Assembly (NCBI RefSeq): GCF_014650035.1
Contig: NZ_BMUE01000002.1
Coordinates: forward strand, 124,001 to 188,000
DNA from: Streptomyces lucensis JCM 4490
GTDB lineage: Bacteria; Actinomycetota; Actinomycetes; Streptomycetales; Streptomycetaceae
Reading direction: 5' to 3'
Length of the DNA: 64,000 bases
The notes beneath the pieces were generated by a model. It ran no database searches, had not been told where the DNA came from, and saw only the letters and a list, made by a program, of their open reading frames with translations. Made by a program: the position numbers and the translations under genes. Within the stretch, counting starts at the first letter, position 1; every line of letters begins with the position of its first letter. Shown piece after piece: positions 1 through 9,000 of this stretch.

Positions 1-417
1 GCCGAGGACACCGGGGTCGTTGTACGTCGCCTGGACGATGCCGCCCTTCTCGATGTGCTCCTCGGTCACCGGGAAGGCCTGCAGCACCTTGCTGTAGACG
101 AGGAAGCCGACCAGCGCGGCGAGGGCGGTGGAGCCGTCCGCCTTCTTGGCGAAGCCGATGGCCACGCCTATGCAGAACAGGATGGGCAGGCTGCCGGTGA
201 TGGCGCCGCCCGCGGCGTTGAAGACGGTGGCGACCTTGTCCCAGCCCAGGCCGTCCTTGCCGAAGATGTCGTCCTGGCCGAGCCGGACCATGATGCCCGC
301 CGCCGGCAGGACGGCGATCGGGAGCTGCAGGCTGCGGCCGACCTTCTGCAGGCCCTGGAACAGACCGGATCCCCGCTTCTTCGCGGGAGCCGCCGATGTC
401 GCGGTGGCGGTGCTCAT
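1..417 (-). CDS. nagE: PTS N-acetylglucosamine transporter subunit IIC (5' part only)
   Basis: The membrane channel subunit of a sugar phosphotransferase system, most likely for N-acetylglucosamine. Only the first 139 residues are present because the gene runs off the left edge. After a short basic N-terminus (AKKRGSGLF), residues 15-48 carry the typical IIC start (FQGLQKVGRSLQLPIAVLP). A glycine-rich membrane segment follows (GSLPILFCIGVAIGFAKKAD). The ATG at 417 has GGAGGA four to nine bases upstream. The gene diverges from a PTS IIB gene, and two DasR-like boxes lie just ahead of its start, as expected for nag genes of Streptomyces. Which paralogue this is (nagE1 or nagE2) cannot be settled from the fragment; the position beside the IIB gene favours nagE1. 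Confidence 0.85.
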   Translation of the reverse strand, partial: MSTATATSAAPAKKRGSGLFQGLQKVGRSLQLPIAVLPAAGIMVRLGQDDIFGKDGLGWDKVATVFNAAGGAITGSLPILFCIGVAIGFAKKADGSTALAALVGFLVYSKVLQAFPVTEEHIEKGGIVQATYNDPGVLG

Positions 418-433
418 GCTTCCTCCATCGGGT

Positions 434-466
434 GGTGGTCTACACCACTCAGTGGTGTAGACCTGT
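434..466. promoter_or_regulatory. Paired DasR-like operators (dre) upstream of nagE
   Basis: Two 16-bp boxes lie back to back: GGTGGTCTACACCACT at 434-449 and AGTGGTGTAGACCTGT at 451-466, with centres 17 bp apart. Against the published dre consensus ACTGGTCTAGACCACT they match at about 13 and 12 positions. They sit 17-49 bases upstream of the nagE start, where DasR binding would block expression until GlcN-6-P accumulates. The match and position are seen; DasR binding is inferred from the known nag regulon. Confidence 0.8.
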
Positions 467-517
467 TTCTAGCACGATGCGAGGGCATAAGGAACTGCTA
501 AATCCGCTACCGCCGCA

Positions 518-709
518 CTACGCGCAGTACGTGCGCGCGGGGCGCCCGCGCGGGCACGCCGAAAGGCCCCGGCGGGCCGGTGCGCGGCGCGGGCGGTGGG
601 GGTGCGCGAACCGGACCTCGGTGGCGTCCTCGGCCTCGTCCGCCGGCTCCCGTCCCGGCGTCCTCAGGCCGAACCTCGTGATGACGAACCGGAAGAAAAT
701 GTAATACAT
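518..709 (-). CDS. Possible small membrane-anchored protein (63 aa)
   Basis: A short reading frame with strongly G/C-biased third codon positions inside the nagE-nagF intergenic region. The ATG at 709 would start MYYIFFRFVITRFGLR, a hydrophobic stretch followed by an acidic patch (EPADEAEDATE) and an Arg/Pro-rich tail. No convincing ribosome binding site is visible, and I recognise no family. It may be chance coding potential in a G+C-rich spacer. The rest of the 418-886 spacer holds the three DasR-like boxes and no other gene I can support. Confidence 0.25.
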   Translation of the reverse strand: MYYIFFRFVITRFGLRTPGREPADEAEDATEVRFAHPHRPRRAPARRGLSACPRGRPARTYCA

Positions 710-752
710 GTGCGCGAAGCGCGGCACCCGTACGTTTGGCGACCCTCCACGC

Positions 753-768
753 GGTGGTGTAGACCAGT
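753..768 (+). promoter_or_regulatory. DasR-like operator upstream of nagF
   Basis: The 16-mer GGTGGTGTAGACCAGT matches the dre consensus ACTGGTCTAGACCACT at about 12 positions, including the GTAGACC half. It lies 119 bases upstream of the IIB start. Together with the pair near 450 it places both divergent PTS genes under the same presumed regulator. Confidence 0.75.
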
Positions 769-886
769 CCGCGGACGGTTCCGCTGTCGTGACCGCCATC
801 ATCCGGCACGCACGGCATGACCGCTCGCGAAGATGGGCCAACTGTGGGTTACTGCGACAAAGCGGTTCGGATCAGGGAGAGGGAAC

Positions 887-1120
887 ATGGCCAGCAAGGC
901 TGAGAAGATCGTCGCCGGCCTCGGCGGCATCGACAACATCGAGGAGATCGAGGGCTGCATCACCCGGCTGCGCACCGAGGTGTCCGACCCCTCGCTGGTC
1001 GACGAGACCGCCCTGAAGGCCGCCGGCGCCCACGGCGTCGTGAAGATGGGCACCGCCATCCAGGTCGTCATCGGCACCGACGCCGACCCGATCGCGGCGG
1101 AGATCGAAGACATGATGTGA
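887..1120 (+). CDS. nagF: PTS glucose/N-acetylglucosamine-family IIB component
   Basis: A stand-alone 77-residue IIB phosphocarrier that passes phosphate from IIA to sugar entering through the IIC protein. The phospho-accepting cysteine is Cys24 in EIEGCITRLR, followed by the family's AAGAHGVVKMGTAIQVVIG stretch. A longer in-frame start exists at 833, but the ATG at 887 has GGGAGAGGG three bases upstream and gives the normal IIB length. In Streptomyces the IIB and IIC parts of the GlcNAc PTS are separate polypeptides, as here. It is divergent from nagE, has a DasR-like box upstream, and is followed by a strong terminator that separates it from rph. Confidence 0.88.
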   Translation: MASKAEKIVAGLGGIDNIEEIEGCITRLRTEVSDPSLVDETALKAAGAHGVVKMGTAIQVVIGTDADPIAAEIEDMM

Positions 1121-1141
1121 ACCATCCCGGTTCACCCCTGA

Positions 1142-1178
1142 GGGGCTCTTCCCGACGCGGGAGGAGCCCCTTCCTTCT
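1142..1178 (+). terminator. Rho-independent terminator after nagF
   Basis: A 13-bp stem (GGGGCTCTTCCCG against CGGGAGGAGCCCC, one G-U pair) with a three-base loop, followed by TTCCTTCT. It begins 21 bases after the nagF stop and ends 21 bases before the rph start. Confidence 0.85.
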
Positions 1179-1198
1179 CTACGGCTAGGCTCGTCGCC

Positions 1199-1936
1199 AT
1201 GTCTCGCATCGACGGCCGTACCCCCGAACAGCTCCGCCCGGTCACCATCGAACGCGGCTGGAGCAAGCACGCCGAGGGCTCCGTCCTCGTCTCCTTCGGC
1301 GACACCAAGGTCCTGTGCACCGCCTCCGTCACCGAAGGAGTCCCGCGCTGGCGCAAGGGCAGCGGCGAGGGCTGGGTCACCGCCGAGTACGCCATGCTGC
1401 CCCGCGCCACCAACACCCGCGGCGACCGCGAATCCGTCCGGGGCAGGATCGGCGGCCGTACCCACGAGATCTCCCGGCTCATCGGCCGCTCCCTGCGCGC
1501 CGTCATCGACTACAAGGCGCTCGGCGAGAACACCGTCGTCCTCGACTGCGACGTCCTCCAGGCCGACGGCGGCACCCGCACGGCGGCCATCACCGGCGCC
1601 TACGTCGCACTGGCCGACGCCGTCGCCTGGGCCCAGGGCAGGAAACTGATCAAGGCCGGCCGGCAGCCGCTGACCGGAACCGTCAGCGCCGTCTCGGTCG
1701 GCATCGTCGGCGGCGTCCCCCTGCTCGACCTCCGCTACGAGGAGGACGTCCGCGCCGAGACCGACATGAACGTCGTCTGCACCGGCGACGGCCGCTTCGT
1801 CGAGGTCCAGGGCACCGCCGAGGCCGAGCCCTTCGCCCGCGACGAACTCGACGCCCTGCTCGACCTCGCCGTCCACGGCTGCACCGAACTGGCCGCCCAC
1901 CAGCGCACCGCCCTGGAAGCCACCCTCGGCGAGTAA
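1199..1936 (+). CDS. rph: Ribonuclease PH
   Basis: A phosphorolytic 3'-to-5' exoribonuclease that trims the 3' ends of tRNA precursors in the cytoplasm. The 245-residue protein has the usual family length and shows the N-terminal [14 protein letters not shown] motif, the [15 protein letters not shown] region, the [19 protein letters not shown] core and the ENTVVLDCD strand typical of RNase PH. The ATG at 1199 is chosen because the protein then begins exactly as its relatives do. The rph gene next to the GlcNAc PTS matches the gene order I recall from Streptomyces coelicolor, where rdgB is also in the neighbourhood. Here rdgB lies about 11 kb away. Confidence 0.95.
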   Translation: MSRIDGRTPEQLRPVTIERGWSKHAEGSVLVSFGDTKVLCTASVTEGVPRWRKGSGEGWVTAEYAMLPRATNTRGDRESVRGRIGGRTHEISRLIGRSLRAVIDYKALGENTVVLDCDVLQADGGTRTAAITGAYVALADAVAWAQGRKLIKAGRQPLTGTVSAVSVGIVGGVPLLDLRYEEDVRAETDMNVVCTGDGRFVEVQGTAEAEPFARDELDALLDLAVHGCTELAAHQRTALEATLGE

Positions 1937-2059
1937 AGGGACCGCCAAGACATCCGGTCCGCGGGGGCAACCCGCACACCCTCCCCAGCGTCCTACGGAC
2001 GGGCGCACGGCTCACCGCCGTGCGCCCGGTCAGCCGTACCAGGGGAGGGAACCACCATC

Positions 2060-2464
2060 ATGGCCGCCAGCCGACGCCGACGCCGCGGCGTCATCACCAC
2101 CTTCGCCGCCGTGGCCGCCGCCGCGCTCACCGCCGGCCTCACCACCGGCTGCGACGCCGTGAACAAGGCCCTGGACTGCGTCCAGACCGCCGACACCATC
2201 GCCGACAGCGTCACCGACCTCCAGCAGGCCGTGGAGAACGCCGCCGACGACCCCTCGCAGCTCGACTCCTCCCTCGCCGCCATCGACAAGAACCTCGACA
2301 AGATCGGCGACAAGACCGACGACACCGACGTCAACAAGGCGGTCGACGACCTCGACAAGGCCGTCGACAACGTCCGCACGGCCGTCAGGAACGGCGACAA
2401 CACACCGGACGTCGGCCCCGTCACCGACGCGGCCGGCGAACTCACCAAGGTCTGCACGTCGTAG
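2060..2464 (+). CDS. Small secreted lipoprotein, function unknown
   Basis: A 134-residue exported protein. Residues 1-30 form a signal peptide (Arg-rich start, then AAVAAAALTAGL) ending in the lipobox LTTGC, so Cys31 would be lipid-modified. The mature part is helical and acidic with regularly spaced Asp/Lys/Val, for example AAIDKNLDKIGDKTDD and NKAVDDLDKAVDNVRTAV. This suggests a short coiled coil. Cys38 and the Cys three residues from the end could pair. AGGGGAGGGA lies 9-18 bases upstream of the ATG. I do not recognise the family. Confidence 0.75.
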   Translation: MAASRRRRRGVITTFAAVAAAALTAGLTTGCDAVNKALDCVQTADTIADSVTDLQQAVENAADDPSQLDSSLAAIDKNLDKIGDKTDDTDVNKAVDDLDKAVDNVRTAVRNGDNTPDVGPVTDAAGELTKVCTS

Positions 2465-2514
2465 CGGCACCCCGAACACCCGGGGGGCGATCGACGGGGC
2501 CCGGGGGAGTGCGC

Positions 2515-3234
2515 TCAGCGCTCCCCCCGCCCGAGCCTTCCCCGCCCCTCGCGCCGCGAGTCCCGACGCTCCAGCCGCTCCTGACGGCGCTGCTCCTTCA
2601 GCCGCAGCCGCTCGGCCCGGGTGACCTTGCGCTCCACCCCGACACCGCCCCAGAACGCGAGACCGCCGACGACCACCCGGGGCGCCCCCGGCTCCACCCG
2701 CTCGTCACCCCGGGGATGGTCGAAGCCGCCCATCACACCGATCCCGCGCACGACGACCTCGACGCCCGGCGGCACGATCACCTGCACCCCGCCCATGATC
2801 GCCACACAGTTGATCTCGACCTCGCGGTCCGCGAAGTCCGCCTCCCGCAGATCGATCTCGCCGCCGCCCCAGAAGGCGAAGCACGTGAACCGCTTCGGCA
2901 CCGTCCAGCGGCCCTTGCGCTGGAAACCCGACATCACGGCGACCGCCCCCGTCGACGACCCCTCGCCCCCGACGATCCGCCCCGCCCAACCCCCGCGTTC
3001 CACCGGCTCCTTGGTGAAGGACACCGGACCCGGCGCCACCGCGCCGGACGCCGGCAGATCACGGGTCAGCGGCGCCAGCTCACCGTACGTACGCGCCGTG
3101 TACGCCGCCTCCAGCCGCTCCTCGAACTCCGCCATGTCCAGCCGGCCCTCGGCCACGGCGTCCCGCAGAACCTCGGCCACCCGCTCACGGTCGGCGTCGG
3201 ACGCCCTCAGATCCGGGACTGCGTCGTCGGTCAT
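2515..3234 (-). CDS. DUF1707 / LiaF-like C-terminal domain protein
   Basis: A 239-residue cytosolic or membrane-associated protein. Residues 8-60 are a DUF1707 domain (LRASDADRERVAEVLRDAV followed by GRLDMAEFEERLEAAYTART). The middle and C-terminal part carry the beta-helical repeat of the cell-envelope-stress LiaF C-terminal family (CFAFWGGGEIDLREADF, NCVAIMGGVQVIVPPG, GIGVMGGFDH). The C-terminus is strongly basic (RLRLKEQRRQERLERRD). It starts 9 bases from the stop of the upstream ABC exporter genes and probably shares their transcript. A role in sensing envelope stress is inferred from the domain only. Confidence 0.8.
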   Translation of the reverse strand: MTDDAVPDLRASDADRERVAEVLRDAVAEGRLDMAEFEERLEAAYTARTYGELAPLTRDLPASGAVAPGPVSFTKEPVERGGWAGRIVGGEGSSTGAVAVMSGFQRKGRWTVPKRFTCFAFWGGGEIDLREADFADREVEINCVAIMGGVQVIVPPGVEVVVRGIGVMGGFDHPRGDERVEPGAPRVVVGGLAFWGGVGVERKVTRAERLRLKEQRRQERLERRDSRREGRGRLGRGER

Positions 3235-3243
3235 GGCAGCAGC

Positions 3244-4233
3244 CTACGAGACCGCCTTCTCCGCGTACATCTTCGCGATGACCGCCTCGATGTCCGGCTC
3301 CCGCACCGACAGGTCCACCAGCGGGTACCGGGCCGCCAGCTCCGCGACCACCGCGGCCGCCGACCGCCCCGCCGGGAACGCCAGCCACTGCCGCGGCCCT
3401 TCCACCCGCACCACCCGCGCCGACGCCACCTCCACCGGCGGCGACTCCCGCTCCAGGTCCACCACCAGCGTCCGCTCGCCCTCCCCCACCTCGTGCAGCC
3501 CCGCGAGCGCACCGTCGTACACCAGCCGCCCGTGGTCGATCACCATCACCCGCGAACACAACTGCTCGATGTCCTGCAGATCGTGCGTGGTCAACAGCAC
3601 CGTCGTGCCCCGCTCCGCGTTCAACTCACGCAGAAAGCCCCGCACCTTCGCCTTCGACACGACGTCCAGGCCGATCGTCGGCTCGTCCAGGTACAGCACC
3701 TCCGGATCGTGCAGCAGCGCCGCGGCGATGTCCCCCCGCATCCGCTGCCCCAGCGACAACTGCCGCACCGGCACGTCCAACAGCGAACCCAGCTCCAGCA
3801 GTTCCACCAGACGGTCCAGGTTCTCCCGGTAACGGGCGTCCGGAATCCGGTACATCCGGTGCGCCAGCCGGTACGAGTCGATCAGCGGCAGGTCCCACCA
3901 CAGCGTCGTCCGCTGCCCGAACACCACCCCGATCCGGTGCGCCAGCCGCCCCCGCTCCCGCGACGGATCGATCCCCGCCACCCGCAACCGCCCCGCGCTC
4001 GGCGTCAGGATCCCGGTCAGCATCTTCACCGTCGTCGACTTCCCCGCGCCGTTCGGCCCGATGTACCCCACCATCTCCCCACGTGCCACCGAGAACGAGA
4101 TCGAGTCCACCGCACGCACCGCACGCCGCTCCCGCCTGAGGAACCCCGCCTTCCTGCGCACCTCGAAGACCTTCTCCACACCCTCCAGCACGATGAAGCC
4201 GTCCCCGCACCCCATCGAGTCACCGTCCGCCAT
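3244..4233 (-). CDS. ABC-2 type exporter, ATP-binding protein
   Basis: ATPase subunit (329 aa) of an export complex formed with the two membrane proteins encoded just upstream. Walker A GPNGAGKST is at 59-67, the signature LSLGQ at 159-163, Walker B VLYLDEP at 179-185 and the H-loop His at 217. The last 90 residues extend past the nucleotide-binding fold, as in the DrrA / COG4586 group. The ATG at 4233 lies three bases after the stop of the neighbouring permease. An in-frame ATG at 4215 is the alternative start. The substrate is unknown. Confidence 0.9.
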   Translation of the reverse strand: MADGDSMGCGDGFIVLEGVEKVFEVRRKAGFLRRERRAVRAVDSISFSVARGEMVGYIGPNGAGKSTTVKMLTGILTPSAGRLRVAGIDPSRERGRLAHRIGVVFGQRTTLWWDLPLIDSYRLAHRMYRIPDARYRENLDRLVELLELGSLLDVPVRQLSLGQRMRGDIAAALLHDPEVLYLDEPTIGLDVVSKAKVRGFLRELNAERGTTVLLTTHDLQDIEQLCSRVMVIDHGRLVYDGALAGLHEVGEGERTLVVDLERESPPVEVASARVVRVEGPRQWLAFPAGRSAAAVVAELAARYPLVDLSVREPDIEAVIAKMYAEKAVS

Positions 4234-4236
4234 CCG

Positions 4237-5058
4237 TCAGCTCCCCGTGCTCCGATACGAACGAAGTCCCGCCCGCCAGGCCAGCCCCGCCAGCGCACAG
4301 CACCCCACCGCCACCAGCGGAGGCGCGAACGCCGCCCACCCGGGCAACCCCAGCGGGTACGGCCGCCCCAGCACATACGTCGCCGGCACCCAGTTGACGA
4401 AGGCCAGCGGCAGGACGAACGTCACCCCGCGCACCAGCTCCTTGCCGAACACCGACGGCGGATACTGCAACAGCGTCGTACCTCCGTAGGTGAAGGCGTT
4501 CTGCACCTCCGCGGCGTCCTGCACCAGGAACTGGAACGCCGCCCCCGCCACGAACACCGCGCAGAAGATCCCGCAGCCGCTCACCACCATCACCGGCATC
4601 AGCAGCACCTTCGCCGGCGTCCACGCCACATCCAGCCGGGACACCGCCCAGCCCAGCACCAGCGCCCCCTGCGTCACCCGCCCCAGCCGCCGAAGCGCGA
4701 ACTGGTCGGCCGCCACCAGCGCCAGCACCGGCGCCGGCCGCACCAGCATCGTGTCCAGCGTCCCGTCGCGCACCCGCCGCCCCAGCCGCTCCGCCGACCC
4801 CATCACCAGGTCCGCCAGCCCGAACGCCGTACCCGACAGCCCGTACAGGAACGCCACCTCCGGCAGCGACCAGCCGCCCAGCGCGTCCACCCGCGAGAAC
4901 ATCAGCATGATCGCCACGAAGTCGAAGAACGTCGCCGCGAAGTTCCCGAACGTCGTCATCACGAACGACGCCCGGTAGGTCATCGTCGACCGCACCCACA
5001 TCCCGGCCACCAGCCGGTACGCGCGCAGCCCCGCCACCGGCCGGCCCCGCTCACCCAC
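4237..5058 (-). CDS. ABC-2 type exporter, membrane subunit 2
   Basis: Integral membrane subunit with about six hydrophobic segments (such as FGNFAATFFDFVAIMLMF and GCGIFCAVFVAGAAFQFLV). It has the family's PEVAFLYGLSGTAFGLADL region and the RVRDGTLDTMLVRPAPV loop seen in this group of paired ABC-2 permeases. I chose the GTG at 5058 (273 aa) because it overlaps the stop of the first permease gene, a sign of translational coupling. An upstream ATG at 5109 would add a basic 17-residue leader inside the neighbouring gene. Its partners are the ATPase and the first permease. Confidence 0.85.
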   Translation of the reverse strand: MGERGRPVAGLRAYRLVAGMWVRSTMTYRASFVMTTFGNFAATFFDFVAIMLMFSRVDALGGWSLPEVAFLYGLSGTAFGLADLVMGSAERLGRRVRDGTLDTMLVRPAPVLALVAADQFALRRLGRVTQGALVLGWAVSRLDVAWTPAKVLLMPVMVVSGCGIFCAVFVAGAAFQFLVQDAAEVQNAFTYGGTTLLQYPPSVFGKELVRGVTFVLPLAFVNWVPATYVLGRPYPLGLPGWAAFAPPLVAVGCCALAGLAWRAGLRSYRSTGS

Positions 5059-5851
5059 CCTGGACCACCACCCGCCGCGTCGCCGCCGACTGCAGCAGCC
5101 GCCCGGCACCCAGCAGCGCCACCGCCCACGCCCCCTGGAAGACGAACGTCCCCCACGGATCCGCGTCCCCCAGCAGGATCTGCGCCGGCGCCTGCAGCAG
5201 CGACGACCACGGCAGCACCCGCACCACCTCGCCCAGCGCCCCCGGGAACACGTTCAGCGGAAGCAGCATGCCCGAGCAGAAGTACCCGGCGAGCCATGAG
5301 ATCTGCGACACACCCGTCCCGTCCAGCAGCCAGAACGCACTGAGCGCCAGCAGGAACCGGATCCCGAACCCGACGAGCATCGCCAGCAGCACGGCCACGA
5401 AGAACGCCACCCAGGTACCGGCGTCGCTCGGCAGGTACACCGGGAAACACAGCGCACCGAAGACGAACGGCACCAGCCCCCGCCCCAGCAACTGGAAGAA
5501 CGCCCGCCCCAGATCCGCGGCCAGCCACCACAACTGCAGGTCGGCGGGCCGGTACAGGTCGATCGCCACGTCCCCCGTACGGATGCGTTCCATCAGCTCG
5601 CCCTCGACGCCCCCGCCGCCGATCGCGAGCGTCGACAAGAACGCCTGCCCCAGCCACACGTACGTCACGACCTGCGCCTGGTCCCACCCGCCCAGGTGCG
5701 GCCTCTCGTCCCACAACGCCCGGTACGAGTAGACGAGGATCAGCCCGAACACGGTGTTCGTGAACACCCCTGCCGCCGTGGCGGCCCGATACGTCGCGTA
5801 CCGTCTGAATCCCCCTACCGCGACGGCCGCGTACAACCGTCCCGCGCCCAC
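5051..5851 (-). CDS. ABC-2 type exporter, membrane subunit 1
   Basis: First gene of the three-gene exporter operon, about 266 residues. It has several membrane spans (FTNTVFGLILVYSYRAL, AFFVAVLLAMLVGFGIRFLLAL) and the loop MERIRTGDVAIDLYRPADL, equivalent to the GTLD..LVRP loop of its partner. The GTG at 5851 is preceded by AGGGAGG nine bases upstream. The longer in-frame ATG at 5923 lacks such a site and would add an unlikely Cys/Ser-rich leader. Two different permeases with one ATPase suggest a heterodimeric channel. The next gene downstream of the exporter is the DUF1707 protein. Confidence 0.85.
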   Translation of the reverse strand: MGAGRLYAAVAVGGFRRYATYRAATAAGVFTNTVFGLILVYSYRALWDERPHLGGWDQAQVVTYVWLGQAFLSTLAIGGGGVEGELMERIRTGDVAIDLYRPADLQLWWLAADLGRAFFQLLGRGLVPFVFGALCFPVYLPSDAGTWVAFFVAVLLAMLVGFGIRFLLALSAFWLLDGTGVSQISWLAGYFCSGMLLPLNVFPGALGEVVRVLPWSSLLQAPAQILLGDADPWGTFVFQGAWAVALLGAGRLLQSAATRRVVVQGG

Positions 5852-6055
5852 GCCAGTCGACCTCCCTGGACAACTCGACACCGAAGCGCAGGAGCCTAGT
5901 CCGACGGCCCGGCGACCGGCCACGCATTTCCCGCCCCGGAAGCGTGCCGGAATCCGGGAACGGAACGCCAGGTGCGAGAGTCTTCAATCAGGGGGCGCAG
6001 AGAGCGTACGAGGCGTACGGGAACGTACGACGCGAAACAGGAGTCCGTGCACGAG

Positions 6056-9000
6056 ATGAGCGACGAGCCGCAGCAGCCGAACGAAGGCGTGGCACCGGAC
6101 AAGCCGCTGCCGGCTGACGGGCCCGCAGGCCCCCGGAGCCGTGAAGAGACGGCCACCGAGAGGGGGAAGGGGACGCGGAAGCCCGCGCCGGCCGCCGCCG
6201 AGGGCGCGGACGCGGGTGCGGACGCGGGCGCCGAAGCGCCGGCCGCCGGCTCGGGCCGCGGGAGCGCCGGGTCCGAGGGGGCCGCGCCCAAGGGGGCCGG
6301 GGCCGCGCCGAAGGGGCCGGATGCCGGTCGGGCGCCGGCCGAGGGCACGGACGCCAGGAGGGCCGCGTCCAAGGGCGCGGGGCCCGAGGGGGCCGCACCC
6401 GGGGCCGCCGATCCGAAGAGGCCGGGCGCCAAGGGCACGTCCGGCGCGGGCGCGGACACCAGGAACACCCGGCCCGCGGGCACGGCGCCGAAGAGCTCGG
6501 GCACCAAGGAGCCGAAGGTCCAGGGCACCACTGCGCCGGCCGAGGACGCCGACGCGAAGAGGACCGGCAGCGACCGGCGGGACGGCTCCCGCGGCACGGC
6601 CACGCCGAGCCTCCCCGCCCAGGACACCCAGGGCCAGGACCGCACCACGTCCATCGCCCGGGCCCGGGCCCGCCAGGCGGCCCGCGACGCCCGTACCGAC
6701 CAGCGCGGAACGACGGACGGCGACACCTCCTCCAAGACGCCCGCCGGCCCCCGCACGGCCGTCGGCGGCGCATCCGCCCCGGGTGCCGCGGCCAAGCGCC
6801 CCGCCGAGGCCGACGACGCCCAGTCGGCCGAGAGCACCCAGGTACTCCGGCGCATCCCGCCGGCCGAGGACGGCAAGGACGGCAAGGGCGGCGACGGCAC
6901 CAAGGCCTCCCCGTCCGGCAAGGCGGCCGGCGACACCCGCGCGCCCGAGACCACGCAGGTCCTCCGGCGCGTCGCCGCACCCCGCAAGGGCGAGCCCGAC
7001 GGCCCCCGCGACGCGACCGCGGCCTCCCCCGCGGCACCGGCCGGCACCGGCGGCCGTACCCCCCGCACCCCCGGCCCCCGTACGGGAGCCCAGAACCGGA
7101 CCACAGGAGCAGCCGGAGCAGCCCGAGCCGCCGGTGCGGGAGCCGCCGGCGCGAGCGCCGTCGGCAGCCCCGGCGCCGCCCGGGCAGCCCGAGCCGCACG
7201 CGCGGCCGGCGCCGCCGGCGCGGGCGCCACCGCCGCCCAGGCCTCCCCCGCGGGAGCCGCCGCCACCGCAGCCCGCACCACCGCCCCCGGAACCAGCACC
7301 GACCCCGACGAGGAGACGACCGCCCTCGCCGCCTCCGACGGCACCGCCCTCGACGGCAAGAAGGGCAAGAAGCCCAAGCGCCCCAAGCGCACCGGCTGGC
7401 GGCGCCTGATCCCCACCTGGCGCATGGTGCTCGGCACCTTCGTGACCTGCATCCTGCTGATCGTCGGCCTGTTCGTCCTCGGCTACTCCCTGGTCAAGAT
7501 CCCGCCGGCCAACGCCCTCGCCACCAAGCAGAGCAACGTCTACCTCTACGCCGACGGCTCCCAGCTCGCCCGCGACACCCGCGACAGCCAGGTCAACCGC
7601 GAGAACGTCAGCCTCGCCCAGATCTCCAAGGCCGCCCAGCACGCCGTACTGGCCGCCGAGGACCGCGACTTCTACTCCGAGTCCGCCGTCGACCCCAAGG
7701 CCATGATCCGCGCCGGCTGGAACACCGTCACCGGCAAGGGCAAGCAGTCCGGCTCGACGATCACCCAGCAGTACGTCAAGAACTACTACCTCGGCCAGGA
7801 ACAGACGGTCACCCGCAAGGCCAGGGAATTCTTCATCTCCATCAAGCTCGACCAGCAGAAGACCAAGGACGAGATCCTCGAGGGCTACCTCAACACCAGC
7901 TTCTTCGGCCGCAGCGCCTACGGCATCCAGGCCGCCGCCCAGGCCTACTACGGCAAGGACGCCGCCGACCTCGACCCCGCCCGCGCCGCCTACCTCGCCG
8001 CCCTCGTCAACGCGCCCAGCGAGTACGACGTCATCGCCCACCCCGAGAACAAGAAGGCCGCCCTCGCCCGCTGGAACTACGTCCTCGACGGCATGGTCAC
8101 CAAGGGCTGGCTCAGCAAGTCCGAACGCACCGGCCTGAAGTTCCCCATGCCCAAGGAACAGACGATCTCCGCCGGCCTCTCCGGCCAGCGCGGCTACCTC
8201 GTCGACGCCGTCCGGCACTACCTGATCGCCAACGACATCGTCACCGCCGACCAGCTCCAGGCCGGCGGCTACCGCATCACCACCACCATCCAGAAGGACA
8301 AGCAGAACGCCTTCGTCAAGGCCGTCGACGACCAGCTGATCTCCAAGCTCGACAAGAAGAACCGCAAGGCCGACACGTACGTCCGCGCCGGCGGCGCCTC
8401 CGTCGACCCCAAGACCGGCAAGGTCGTCGCCATGTACGGCGGCATCGACTACGTCAAGCAGTACACCAACGGCGCGACCCGCGGTGACTACCAGGTCGGC
8501 TCCACCTTCAAGCCGTTCGTGTTCACCTCCGCCGTGGAGAACAACTCCACCACCCAGGACGGCCGCCTCGTCACCCCGAACACCGTCTACGACGGCACCA
8601 GCCAGCGCCCCATCCAGGGCTGGAGCGGCGGCCCCTACGCCCCCTCCAACGAGGACGAGAGGTCCTACGGCGAGATCACCGTCCGCAAGGCCACCGACCT
8701 GTCGGTGAACGCCGTGTACGCCCAGATGGCCGTCGACGTCGGCCCCGCCAAGGTCAAGCAGACCGCCGTCGACCTCGGCGTCCCCGCCGCCACCCCCGAC
8801 CTCAAGCCCTACCCCTCCATCGCCCTCGGCACCGCCACCGCCAGCGTCCTGGACATGGCCGAGGCCTACGCCACCCTCGCCAACCACGGCAAGCACGGCA
8901 CCTACACGATGGTCGAGAAGGTCACCAAGAACGGCACCCAGCCGATCGAGCTGCCCCACCAGCCCGTCAAGCAGGCCGTCAGCCGCGAAGCGGCCGACAC

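Noticed and set aside
1315..5343. A 1342-codon open frame on the plus strand
   Set aside because: It is extremely rich in Arg/Pro/His and runs antisense or out of frame through rph, the lipoprotein, DUF1707 and ABC genes. This is a typical shadow frame in high-G+C DNA.
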